NCBI GenBank assembly: GCA_037441125.1
Contig: JBBIST010000075.1
Span: 1-16,258 of the forward strand
Source of the DNA: JALHMQ01 sp037441125
GTDB lineage: Bacteria > Pseudomonadota > Gammaproteobacteria > Burkholderiales > Burkholderiaceae_F
Reading direction: 5' to 3'
Length of the DNA stretch: 16,258 bases
In this document: piece after piece, positions 1-5,107 of the stretch
How the letters are laid out: the number at the start of each line of letters is the position of its first letter
Position numbering within the stretch: position 1 is the first letter of the stretch
Translations under genes and position numbers: made by a program
The notes under the pieces: generated by a model
Database searches by the model: none
What the model was told of the DNA's origin: nothing
The model's input: only the letters and a program-made list of their open reading frames with translations

Positions 1-54
1 CGGTGGGTCAGTCTTGAATGATCGCGGTGGGTCAGTTCTGAGCGATCGTCAACA
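1..54. mobile_element. Terminal end of an IS21-type insertion sequence (body lies left of the window)
   Basis: Two imperfect 24-bp direct repeats (1-24 and 25-48) each begin CGGTGGGTCAGT and end GATCG, agreeing at about 20 of 24 positions. They are followed by TCAACA at 49-54, so read on the minus strand the element would begin TGTTGACGATCG. Terminal TG and several GGTGGGTCAGT-like repeats near the ends are typical of IS21-family elements as I remember them; the repeats are thought to bind the IstA transposase. The toxin reading frame at 148 breaks off exactly where this sequence begins. No transposase gene is inside the window, so the family call is an inference from the end only. Confidence 0.5.
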
Positions 55-148
55 GCTCGGCAGCGTCCTCGACTTCGTGCTGTATCAGGTGGTCCAGAAA
101 GCGGTCGAAGTCATCGAGGACCTCGTTCTGCAGAATGACCTGCGCCAT
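32..148 (-). pseudogene. ParE/RelE-type toxin, 3' part lost to the IS end
   Basis: Reading starts at ATG 148, overlapping the antitoxin stop (ATGA), and ends at a TGA at 34-32, giving only 38 residues. Residues 1-31 (MAQVILQNEVLDDFDRFLDH, then LIQHEVEDAAE) match the N-terminal helices of RelE/ParE-superfamily toxins, which are usually 90-105 residues. The last seven residues (LLTIAQN) and the stop codon come from the IS terminal sequence. The beta-sheet and C-terminal catalytic or gyrase-binding part is missing, so the product should not be an active toxin. The short peptide might still be made by translational coupling to the antitoxin. It is too short for most gene finders, but the overlap with the antitoxin and the conserved DFDRFLDHL stretch make the call fairly safe. 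Confidence 0.65.
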
Positions 149-429
149 CAGCGCGTCAGCTTGCGCGGCTTGGGACGCCGCGGCTTGTCGCCGCGCACTC
201 GCGCAAGCAGGTATTCCCGAGCCTCCTGCAGCGGCACGCCTTCGCCAGTGGCCAGGATCTTGGCGAGGCGCCGGGCGGCGACTCGGTGGAAGTCAGCCTC
301 GAGCTCGGATTGCTCGGCGGCCTGTGCGATCGCATCGACGATGAAACCGTGCGGCGTCTTGCCGGCGCGCTCGGCGGCGGCGGCCACGCGGGCCTTCAGG
401 TCCTCATCGATGCGGATCGTCGTCGGCAT
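148..429 (-). CDS. Ribbon-helix-helix (CopG-like) antitoxin of a ParE/RelE-type module
   Basis: A 93-residue protein. The N-terminus (MPTTIRIDEDLKARVAAAAE, residues 1-20) has the RHH pattern: a short beta strand TIRID followed by two helices, the second around GKTPHGFIVDAIAQAAE. Such proteins dimerise, bind the module's own promoter and neutralise the toxin through a C-terminal extension, here about residues 45-93 with a very basic tail (KPRRPKPRKLTR). Its stop shares bases with the start of the truncated ParE/RelE toxin downstream, the usual antitoxin-first order. There is no clear Shine-Dalgarno before the ATG (the leader ends TTTTTTGC), and a -10-like TACATT lies close to the start, so the mRNA may be nearly leaderless. 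With the toxin broken this is probably an orphan antitoxin. Family call is firm; the partner type rests on the toxin remnant. Confidence 0.8.
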   Translation of the reverse strand: MPTTIRIDEDLKARVAAAAERAGKTPHGFIVDAIAQAAEQSELEADFHRVAARRLAKILATGEGVPLQEAREYLLARVRGDKPRRPKPRKLTR

Positions 430-442
430 GCAAAAAATGTAT

Positions 443-450
443 CACATGTG
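443..450. promoter_or_regulatory. Short palindrome CACATGTG, possible operator of the RHH antitoxin
   Basis: A perfect 8-bp palindrome in an AT-rich stretch, 14 bp upstream of the antitoxin ATG at 429 and overlapping the expected promoter region. RHH antitoxins commonly repress their own promoter by binding short palindromes. Position and symmetry are seen; operator function is inferred. Confidence 0.3.
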
Positions 451-459
451 TATTCGATT

Positions 460-517
460 GAGCCTACAGCGTGGCGCAAGCCAAGGCGCATCTGAGCGAG
501 ATCCTCAAACTGGTCGA
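460..517 (+). repeat. 58-bp direct repeat, copy 1 (fragment of the phd 5' end without its start codon)
   Basis: Identical base for base to 569-626, which covers codons 2-21 of the phd-type antitoxin gene. Copy 1 lacks the ATG and is preceded in frame by TGA (459-461), so it cannot encode the antitoxin. It ends at GGTCGA, after which the sequence changes to the promoter/leader of the intact gene. The 109-bp offset points to a partial duplication or recombination between two related antitoxin genes. Confidence 0.9.
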
Positions 518-532
518 CAGTGCTACGATGTA

Positions 533-546
533 GTCATTTCCATGAC
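533..546. promoter_or_regulatory. Inverted repeat GTCAT-TTCC-ATGAC upstream of phd, candidate operator
   Basis: Perfect 5-bp arms with a 4-bp spacer, 18 bp before the phd ATG at 565. A -10-like TACGAT lies just upstream at 524-529, but I see no convincing -35 at normal spacing; that position falls inside the duplicated fragment. Phd-family antitoxins autorepress by binding small palindromes in their leader, so this is a reasonable operator candidate. Function is inferred. Confidence 0.35.
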
Positions 547-564
547 CAAATCGGAATCTTCACC

Positions 565-807
565 ATGGGAGCCTACAGCGTGGCGCAAGCCAAGGCGCAT
601 CTGAGCGAGATCCTCAAACTGGTCGAAGGCGGGCAGAAGGTCGCGATTACGAAGCGTGGCCGACCGGTCGCCACGATCGTTCCAGTTCAAGAGCAGCCGA
701 AGAAGGCGATCAACTGGGCGGCGATCGAAGCATTCCGCCGGACGCTGCCGCGCAGCCGCACCTCCGCCGCGAGGCTCGTGCGCGAGATGCGCGATGCCGG
801 CTTCTGA
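565..807 (+). CDS. vapB: Phd/YefM-family antitoxin of a PIN-toxin module
   Basis: 80 residues starting at ATG 565 (MGAYSVAQAKAHLSEILKLV). The reading frame is open further up to 520, but the ATG at 565 matches where Phd proteins start. Residues 1-45 show the Phd/YefM DNA-binding fold: YSVAQAKAHLSEIL, then the strand-turn-strand VAITKRGRPVATIVP at 32-46. The remaining helix-forming tail (to LVREMRDAGF) is the part that normally wraps the toxin. The stop lies 14 bp inside the start of the downstream PIN toxin, giving translational coupling with the antitoxin made first. The pair is expected to be self-regulated through the GTCAT/ATGAC dyad just upstream. Codons 2-21 are duplicated upstream at 460-517. 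Family assignment is confident; toxin specificity cannot be read from the sequence. Confidence 0.88.
   Translation: MGAYSVAQAKAHLSEILKLVEGGQKVAITKRGRPVATIVPVQEQPKKAINWAAIEAFRRTLPRSRTSAARLVREMRDAGF
569..626 (+). repeat. 58-bp direct repeat, copy 2 (inside the intact phd gene)
   Basis: Second, functional copy of the exact 58-bp repeat at 460-517. It forms codons 2-21 of the antitoxin gene that starts at 565. Confidence 0.9.
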
Positions 808-1231
808 GTTCTACCTCGATACCAACGTCCTGCTGACCGCCTGCCTCGCCGAGGCGGATTCGGTCCGCGTGCGCAAGTGGCTGGACCGTGTCGCCGGCGC
901 GCTGGTGACGAGCGATTGGGCTCTGGCCGAGTTCGTGAGCGCGCTGGGCATCAAGGTACGGCGCGGTGAGCTCACTGCGGTGCAGGCCGACACAGCGCAT
1001 TCCGTCTTGCTGACCGAGTTTCTGCCGGGTGTCCGGCTGCGCGAAACCGATGCCGATCTGGTGCGCGCCACACCGCTGCTGCTCAAGGAATACGAACTCA
1101 GCTTGCGCGCCGGCGATGCCTTGCATCTCGCGTTTTGCCTCCGGCTGAAGCGGTGCGCGCTTGCCACGGCCGATCAAGTTCTCGCGCGAGCGGCCCGGCA
1201 TTTTGGCGTTGCCGTCGAGCGCGTTTACTGA
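794..1231 (+). CDS. vapC: PIN-domain ribonuclease toxin (VapC family), apparently intact
   Basis: 145 residues from ATG 794, overlapping the antitoxin stop by 14 bp. The PIN-domain acidic residues that bind Mg2+ are all in place: D9 in FYLDTNVLL, E46 in ALAEFVSAL, D108 in RAGDALHLA and D127 in ATADQVLA. Length is within the usual VapC range of about 120-150. VapC toxins cleave tRNA or rRNA at specific sites and stop translation until the antitoxin recaptures them; the target here is unknown. The AGDALHLAFC and LATADQVLARAA signatures are typical of the VapC group that pairs with Phd-type antitoxins. Downstream on the same strand is a GC-rich hairpin with a T-run at 1286-1309. This is the best-preserved module of the island. 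Confidence 0.9.
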   Translation: MPASEFYLDTNVLLTACLAEADSVRVRKWLDRVAGALVTSDWALAEFVSALGIKVRRGELTAVQADTAHSVLLTEFLPGVRLRETDADLVRATPLLLKEYELSLRAGDALHLAFCLRLKRCALATADQVLARAARHFGVAVERVY

Positions 1232-1285
1232 CCGTGCGCTCGTAGTGGCCAGATTGGGCGCCGCGTCTCCTGAGAGCTGAGGAGC

Positions 1286-1309
1286 GCGCCGTGTCGCGGC
1301 GCAGCTTTT
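1286..1309 (+). terminator. Candidate intrinsic terminator of the phd-vapC pair
   Basis: Arms GCGCCG (1286-1291) and CGGCGC (1297-1302) enclose a 5-base loop, followed within two bases by CTTTT. It lies 55 bp after the + strand vapC stop and before the convergent vapC ending at 1334. The stem is only 6 bp and the T-run is short, so efficiency is uncertain. Confidence 0.45.
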
Positions 1310-1333
1310 CGCGAGGTCGCCCTTCGGGACTCG

Positions 1334-1744
1334 CTACGGCATCACGGCGACGCCTGCCCTTGCGCACGTCTGCCGCAGGCGCGCATCGAGCGTGGCAAGC
1401 GCAACTCCGCGGCGCTGCGCAAGCTCGAGGTAGGCCGCTTCGTAAGACGTCAGCGCGAACCGTTCGGCGATCGCCATGACTCTCGAATAGGCGGCATCGT
1501 CAAAGGGAAGGTCTTGCTCGACCGGCAGTGCGGCGACGAGCGCGAGCAGGCGGTCGACATCCTTTCTCGCCAGGCGCTCGCGCCGGAGCGCCGTCAGCAG
1601 CGCATTTCCAACCTCAAGACGCCAGACTGTCGGTACGAGGGCAGTCTCGACCTCGAGCCGGTCGGCCAGCTTGTCGACCTCCTCGCTGCCTTCGTCGGGC
1701 AGCAGCCAGGCCAGCGCGACCGAACTGTCGAGCACGAACGCCAT
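1334..1744 (-). CDS. vapC: PIN-domain ribonuclease toxin (VapC family), second module
   Basis: 136 residues beginning MAFVLDSSVALAWLLPDE. The first active-site aspartate is D6 in VLDSSVA and the second acidic residue is E44 in RLEVGNALL. The third is E102 in TSYEAAYLELA, where most relatives I recall carry aspartate, and the fourth is D120 in ALATLDARL. The fold and length are those of a complete VapC. The start codon shares one base with the antitoxin stop (TGATG), so it is translationally coupled to the Phd-type gene at 1744-2016. It converges with the first vapC, the two stops being about 100 bp apart. The D-to-E change keeps a carboxylate and is probably tolerated, but it deserves a check against relatives. 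Confidence 0.9.
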   Translation of the reverse strand: MAFVLDSSVALAWLLPDEGSEEVDKLADRLEVETALVPTVWRLEVGNALLTALRRERLARKDVDRLLALVAALPVEQDLPFDDAAYSRVMAIAERFALTSYEAAYLELAQRRGVALATLDARLRQTCARAGVAVMP

Positions 1745-2016
1745 CAGAGACGATGGCCTTCGTGAGCAAGGTCGCGCAGCGATTCGCCGCGTTTGAGAAT
1801 CTGCCGCAACGACACCCCGCGCCGGGCGAACGCCTGGCGCGCGTCGCGCATTTGCGCAACCGCGCGCCGCGCACGCTCGGGATTCTGACCCGAATAGGGA
1901 AGCAACTCGGCCACGGGGCGGCCGTGTTTGGTGATCGTGAAGCGTTCGCCCTTCTGCACTCGCTCCAAGAGCTCGGGCAGATGCGTTTTCGCGTCGTATG
2001 CGCCGACTTCGACCAT
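1744..2016 (-). CDS. vapB: Phd/YefM-family antitoxin, second module
   Basis: 90 residues from ATG 2016 (MVEVGAYDAKTHLPELLERV). The frame stays open to an ATG at 2124, but the 2016 start has a strong AGAGGAGATT ribosome-binding site 6 bp upstream and fits the family. The Phd core is AYDAKTHLPELL followed by FTITKHGRPVAELLPY (residues about 6-46). The C-terminal part (ARRGVSLRQILKRGESLRDL) is the toxin-binding region. It carries VSLRQIL, the same seven residues found in the unrelated FitA-like antitoxin at 2676-2912. The gene ends in a TGATG overlap with vapC. A promoter and symmetrical operator candidate lie directly upstream at 2031-2066, consistent with autoregulation. Confidence 0.87.
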   Translation of the reverse strand: MVEVGAYDAKTHLPELLERVQKGERFTITKHGRPVAELLPYSGQNPERARRAVAQMRDARQAFARRGVSLRQILKRGESLRDLAHEGHRL

Positions 2017-2030
2017 CGCGGAATCTCCTC

Positions 2031-2066
2031 TAAGACCAGTCTGAACTGGTCTAAAGAGGCAGTCAA
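2031..2066 (-). promoter_or_regulatory. Promoter/operator of the second Phd-VapC pair
   Basis: A perfect inverted repeat, AGACCAGT (2033-2040) and ACTGGTCT (2045-2052) around a 4-bp CTGA centre, lies 17 bp before the antitoxin ATG. On the minus strand TTGACT (2066-2061) is a good -35. The -10 expected 17 bp on (CAGACT) falls inside the dyad and is a poor match. A repressor bound at the dyad would block this promoter, the usual Phd/VapB autoregulatory layout. Symmetry is seen; function is inferred. Confidence 0.55.
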
Positions 2067-2200
2067 TGATCTGGCTCAGCGCGACAGACTTGGCGTGCCG
2101 GCCGAGCCCGCTTTGGGTCGACACTCACGTGCTGCCGGCTGCCTTCTTTGCCGAGCCTGGACCTGGCTTCCGCGAGGGGGGCGGAGAAATCGACGCCGGC

Positions 2201-2596
2201 TTAGCCCGCAGTCAACGAGACGGCGTGCGTCGGGAACGCCTTCAAGAGCTTGGCGTCCGTCGTTACGAGCTTGATCCGGAGCGTTTTCGCCAAGGCGACG
2301 AACTCGCAGTCATCGGCCGAACAATTGCTGTCGCGCACGAGTTCGAGGACCGCTTTCGACTCGACCTCGAACTCCGATCCTGCGAGCAGATCTTCGGCCT
2401 CCCTTTGGAGATTGAACGCCTGGTCGAAAGTCAGTGTGGCGCGCCGCAGGTACCCGGCGAGAATGTTGCGGAACTCGCTGCGCCACAGTACCGGTGCCGC
2501 CCAGTGAGGGTCGCGCTCAAGCAGGGCTTCGGCCTTGGCGGTGTGTTCGCCCGGCAGGTACAAGTAAGCCACTACGTTCGAGTCCCGGAACTCCAA
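2201..2596 (-). CDS. vapC: PIN-domain toxin (VapC family) without a visible antitoxin gene
   Basis: 131 residues; the first plausible start is TTG at 2596 giving (M)EFRDSNVVAYLYLPGEHT. Active-site acids are D5 (with N7 of the DxN motif), E41 in WRSEFRNIL, D96 in CSADDCEFVALA and D114 in LVTTDAKLL, so the catalytic set looks complete. Relatives I recall begin with a hydrophobic run before the first D, so the very N-terminus may be altered. VapC genes normally follow an antitoxin gene by a few bases. Here the 79 bp between this start and the divergent gene at 2676 encode nothing recognisable and no good ribosome-binding site is visible. The gene lies upstream of, and on the same strand as, the second Phd-VapC pair, 184 bp away. 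It may be silent, or held by an antitoxin from another module. Confidence 0.8.
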   Translation of the reverse strand: MEFRDSNVVAYLYLPGEHTAKAEALLERDPHWAAPVLWRSEFRNILAGYLRRATLTFDQAFNLQREAEDLLAGSEFEVESKAVLELVRDSNCSADDCEFVALAKTLRIKLVTTDAKLLKAFPTHAVSLTAG

Positions 2597-2675
2597 CGGG
2601 CGCGAGGTGGATCTCGTGCTCGACGACAGCGCGCAGCTTGTGGTGTCGTGACGGCAGTGCTGGCACTATGCAGGC

Positions 2676-2912
2676 ATGGCAGTGCAGATCACGATTCGCA
2701 ACGTTTCGGAACAGGTCCGCGACGAGCTTGCGGCGCGCGCGGCGCTGAAGGGCAAGTCGATGCAGGAGTTCCTGCGCGCCGAGCTGGAGCGCATGGCGGC
2801 CCGCCCGTCGGTAGACGTCTGGCTGCAACAGGTGCGCAAGAGAAAGCGTGCGACGCATACGCGCGTTTCGCTCCGTCAGATTCTCCGGCAGCGAGACGCT
2901 GATCGACGTTGA
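2676..2912 (+). CDS. vapB: FitA-like ribbon-helix-helix antitoxin
   Basis: 78 residues from ATG 2676: MAVQITIRNVSEQVRDELAA. The opening QITIRNV is the RHH beta strand, followed by helices through GKSMQEFLRAELERMAARP (residues about 30-48), a typical FitA/VapB arrangement. The C-terminus (THTRVSLRQILRQRDADRR) is the toxin-contacting tail; IL..RDADRR is common in this family. The stop overlaps the TTG start of the shortened PIN gene (TTGA). The upstream Shine-Dalgarno is weak. Intact antitoxin beside a damaged toxin suggests the module has lost toxic activity while the antitoxin remains. It could now act as a stand-alone repressor or cross-react with the orphan PIN toxin at 2201-2596; that is speculation. 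Confidence 0.88.
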   Translation: MAVQITIRNVSEQVRDELAARAALKGKSMQEFLRAELERMAARPSVDVWLQQVRKRKRATHTRVSLRQILRQRDADRR

Positions 2913-3148
2913 GCGTCGTAGTCGACTCCTCGGTGCTGGTCGCTGCCCTCGTCGACTCGGGCCCGGATGGCCTGTGGGCGGAGGCAGTTCTCTCGCGCGT
3001 CTGGGAGTTGCGTCACTCGGTGACGAGCTACGACGCTTGGTATGTCGCGCTGGCCGAGGCGCTCGGGTTGCCTCTGGCGACCTTGGACACGCGGCTCTCG
3101 AGAGTGCAAGGCGTTGCTTGCAGATTCCTGATTCCCGGGGGCGCGTGA
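2909..3148 (+). pseudogene. vapC: PIN-domain toxin (VapC family) with an internal in-frame deletion
   Basis: 79 residues from TTG 2909, overlapping the antitoxin stop by 4 bases. The N-terminus MSVVVDSSVLVAALVDSGPD and the C-terminal half (RVWELRHSVTSYDAWYVALA, then PLATLDTRL) both match one VapC group of about 130-135 residues. The two halves are joined directly at residues 28-30 (AVLS/RVW). Roughly 50 residues are missing, including the segment that carries the second active-site acid (normally E in a VEAAN-like helix). D6, D42 and D60 remain. Without the central helices the PIN fold should not form, so I call it a decayed toxin. The size of the deletion is judged from memory of the family. 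Confidence 0.72.
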
Positions 3149-3149
3149 G

Positions 3150-3169
3150 GCCGCGGCGGCGGCTTCTTT
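3150..3169 (+). terminator. Candidate terminator after the FitA-like module
   Basis: GCCGC (3150-3154) and GCGGC (3159-3163) enclose GGCG and are followed by TTCTTT. It sits immediately after the stop of the shortened PIN gene on the + strand. The 5-bp stem is weak although all GC, so this is a modest call. Confidence 0.35.
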
Positions 3170-3226
3170 GAACTGCGCGCCGAGGGCCACCAGTTCCCGC
3201 TCGAAGGCGCCCGCTGCCGGCGTGGC

Positions 3227-4486
3227 CTACGGCACCTTCATCCACAGCCGCGCCAGATCGGCCGTTCCGTCCTTGCCGCCGACCGTGCGCAGCACCTGTG
3301 CCGCGCGCTGTTTGTCGCCGGCGCGGTGCAGGGCGATGCCCAGGTGCAGGTTGGCGTCGTCGCGCCGTGCCAGGCCGCCGCGGGCGATGCCTTGCTGGAT
3401 CAGCGCGACCGCCTGGTCGTGCTGGCCGAGCCCGCTGAAGGCGAGCCCGATGCGCACCAGGGCGGTGCCGTCGCGATCGTCGGCCGCCTGCGTCAGGGCC
3501 TCGGCCAGCGCCTTGGGCGCGTCGGCGGCGCGCTGGTTGGCGAGTGCGCGCAGCCGCTGCTGGCGCTCGGCCTCCGGCCCCTTGCCGAGGATGCCGGCGG
3601 CGAAGCCCTCGTCGAGGATGCGCTTGGCTTCGCCCGCCTGCTGCTCCTGCAGCGCGAGCTGCGCGTACTCGGTGTAGTCGGCGGCGGTGACGAGCGTGCG
3701 TGTGGCGGCGCGCAGCCGGTAGACCTCGATCGTCAGCCGCTGCGACCAGCCGGGGCGGGTCTCGATCCGGCGCAGCAGGTCGGCCCAGTACTCGCGCTTC
3801 GGATAGTGGGCGATCAGCCGCTCCATCGCCTGCAGGTGAGCGGTGCGGTCGGCGGGGTTGCGCGCGGCGATGTTGGCGAGCAGCAGCAACTGGTCTTCGG
3901 GCGGCGTGCGGCCGGCGCGTTCGGCCGCCTGCACGTCGGCCAGCGCCTCGCGCTGCGCCGCGGCCAGATCGCCGCCCTGGAAGTGCGACTGGATCAGCAG
4001 CGCGCGCATCGCGCCGTCGCCGGGGTTGGCCTTCAGCGCCCGCTCGGCCCAGGTGGCGGCACTCTTGAAGTCGCGCTGGCGGTAGTGCAGTCCGGCCAGT
4101 CCGGCGGCCAAGCGCGCGTTCTCGGCTTCGCTCATCCGACCGGAGTTGATCAGGAAGGTGAACGACTTGATCGCCTGTTCGTGGTCGCCGGCGCCGCTGG
4201 CGGCCGAGGCGCGCATCTGCTCGATCAGGAAGTTCTCGTGCGCGGTGCGGTTGGGCACGGCCTCGGCCTCGCGCAGCCGGGTCAGCGCCTCGCGGTGGCG
4301 GTTGGCCTTGATCAGATCGCGCGCCTGCTGCAGCGGCCGGCCGACCTCGGCGCGCACGGTCTCCTGCGCCCGGGCGCTTGCGATCAGTCGCTCGCCGGTA
4401 GCCGGGTGCAAGGCGAAGGCGGCTGCCACAGAGGCGGCAAGCGCCAGCTTGCGCCAGACGGGAACGGGGACTGCGGCTTCGACCAT
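3227..4486 (-). CDS. Exported tetratricopeptide-repeat protein of the TonB-ExbBD operon
   Basis: 419 residues. ATG 4486 is preceded by CTGGAGAT at good spacing. Residues 12-40 (basic WRK, a hydrophobic Ala/Leu run, then ASARA) look like a Sec signal peptide with cleavage near ARA|QET, so the mature protein is probably periplasmic. The rest is alpha-helical with TPR-like pairs, for example about 50-90, 98-150 (DHEQAIKSFTFLI, then AATWAERALKANPGD), 160-190, and again about 345-400 (LGQHDQAVALIQQGIARGG, then LHLGIALHRAGDKQRAAQ). No catalytic motif is seen. TPR proteins of this kind are found beside tonB/exbBD genes in several proteobacteria, as I recall, but their role is not established; a scaffold for the transducer complex or cell-envelope partner is plausible. 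It follows the second exbD after 174 bp, the largest gap in the operon. Confidence 0.82.
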   Translation of the reverse strand: MVEAAVPVPVWRKLALAASVAAAFALHPATGERLIASARAQETVRAEVGRPLQQARDLIKANRHREALTRLREAEAVPNRTAHENFLIEQMRASAASGAGDHEQAIKSFTFLINSGRMSEAENARLAAGLAGLHYRQRDFKSAATWAERALKANPGDGAMRALLIQSHFQGGDLAAAQREALADVQAAERAGRTPPEDQLLLLANIAARNPADRTAHLQAMERLIAHYPKREYWADLLRRIETRPGWSQRLTIEVYRLRAATRTLVTAADYTEYAQLALQEQQAGEAKRILDEGFAAGILGKGPEAERQQRLRALANQRAADAPKALAEALTQAADDRDGTALVRIGLAFSGLGQHDQAVALIQQGIARGGLARRDDANLHLGIALHRAGDKQRAAQVLRTVGGKDGTADLARLWMKVP

Positions 4487-4660
4487 CGACGATCTCCAGG
4501 GTCCGAGGCGCGCCGTCGGCCGGCGGCGCCGCGCTTGCTTGAATCACGAGTCGCCGCCGGGCGCCGCCGCGCGCCAGGCCAAGGCGCAACGCGCGCCTGC
4601 GGCGGGTCGTGTCGGCCGCCGGATTCGACGACCGACCAGCCGATCGCGCCGTCGGCGCGG
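4487..4660. other. 174-bp gap between exbD and the TPR gene
   Basis: Very GC-rich and without a convincing reading frame. GCGCCG-T-CGGCGC at 4646-4658, framed by AGCCG/CGGCT, could fold just after the exbD stop, but there is no T-run, so I do not call a terminator. No good promoter for the TPR gene is visible; it does have its own ribosome-binding site. Confidence 0.4.
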
Positions 4661-5089
4661 CTAGCGGACGAACTGCTCGTTGCCCACGAGTCCGAGCTTG
4701 GTGACGCCCAGGCGCTGCGCCGAGGCCATCACCATCGCCACGGTCCGGTACTCGGCGAGCTTGTTCGGCCGCAGGTGCACCTCGGGCTGCACCGGTTGCG
4801 CCGCGGCTTCAATCAGGCGCGCTTCGAGCGCGGGGCGGTCGGGCACGATCTCGCCGTTCCAGAACAGGGTGCCGTCGAAGTCGACGTCGATCGTCACTAC
4901 CTGCGGCTTCTCGAGCTGCTGCGGCGGCGTGCCGATCGGCATGTTGAGGTTCACCGCGTGCAATTGGATCGGGATCGTGACGATGATCAGGATCAGCAAC
5001 ACCAGCATCACGTCGACCAGCGGCGTGGTGTTGATGTCAATCATCACCTCGGGATCGTCGCCGCTGCTCTTGCCTACGCTCATTCCCAT
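4661..5089 (-). CDS. exbD: ExbD/TolR-family proton-channel subunit, second copy
   Basis: 142 residues from ATG 5089, with GGGAG upstream. One membrane segment at about 24-44 (VDVMLVLLIILIIVTIPIQL) follows the cytoplasmic signature INTTPLVDVMLV; D26 corresponds to the proton-carrying aspartate of ExbD (D25 in E. coli). The remainder is a periplasmic domain ending GVTKLGLVGNEQFVR. ExbD works with ExbB as the proton-driven motor that energises TonB. This copy follows the other exbD by 18 bp, and the two share the opening MGMSVG and the membrane segment but diverge in the periplasmic part, indicating an old duplication. Start choice between M1 and M3 is unimportant. The family is certain; what the second copy adds is unknown. 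Confidence 0.93.
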   Translation of the reverse strand: MGMSVGKSSGDDPEVMIDINTTPLVDVMLVLLILIIVTIPIQLHAVNLNMPIGTPPQQLEKPQVVTIDVDFDGTLFWNGEIVPDRPALEARLIEAAAQPVQPEVHLRPNKLAEYRTVAMVMASAQRLGVTKLGLVGNEQFVR

Positions 5090-5107
5090 CGCTTGCTCCC
5101 TGGGCGA

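Noticed and set aside
2114..2160. A + strand WVDTHVL stretch that resembles the start of a VapC
   Set aside because: What follows does not resemble a PIN domain and no other motif appears in that frame.
2569..2648. A short + strand frame ending REVDLVLDDSAQLVVS, reminiscent of nuclease-like ATPase C-termini
   Set aside because: It has no start codon, begins after a stop, and overlaps the orphan PIN gene's upstream region; too short to support.
3150..3226. The TPR frame stays open past its TAG stop and reads like protein (AFERELVALGAQFKEAAAAA)
   Set aside because: The family seems to end near ARLW, as this protein does, and the continuation runs antisense into the PIN gene. Possible gene remnant, but nothing supports readthrough.
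2517..4589. A 690-codon open frame on the minus strand over the TPR gene and part of the island
   Set aside because: It is a shifted frame of the TPR gene, rich in Arg/Ala/Gly/Pro without motifs, and it also runs through unrelated DNA.
4638..4662. Terminator after the second exbD
   Set aside because: A GC-rich dyad is present, but there is no T-run and its outer arm includes the stop codon.
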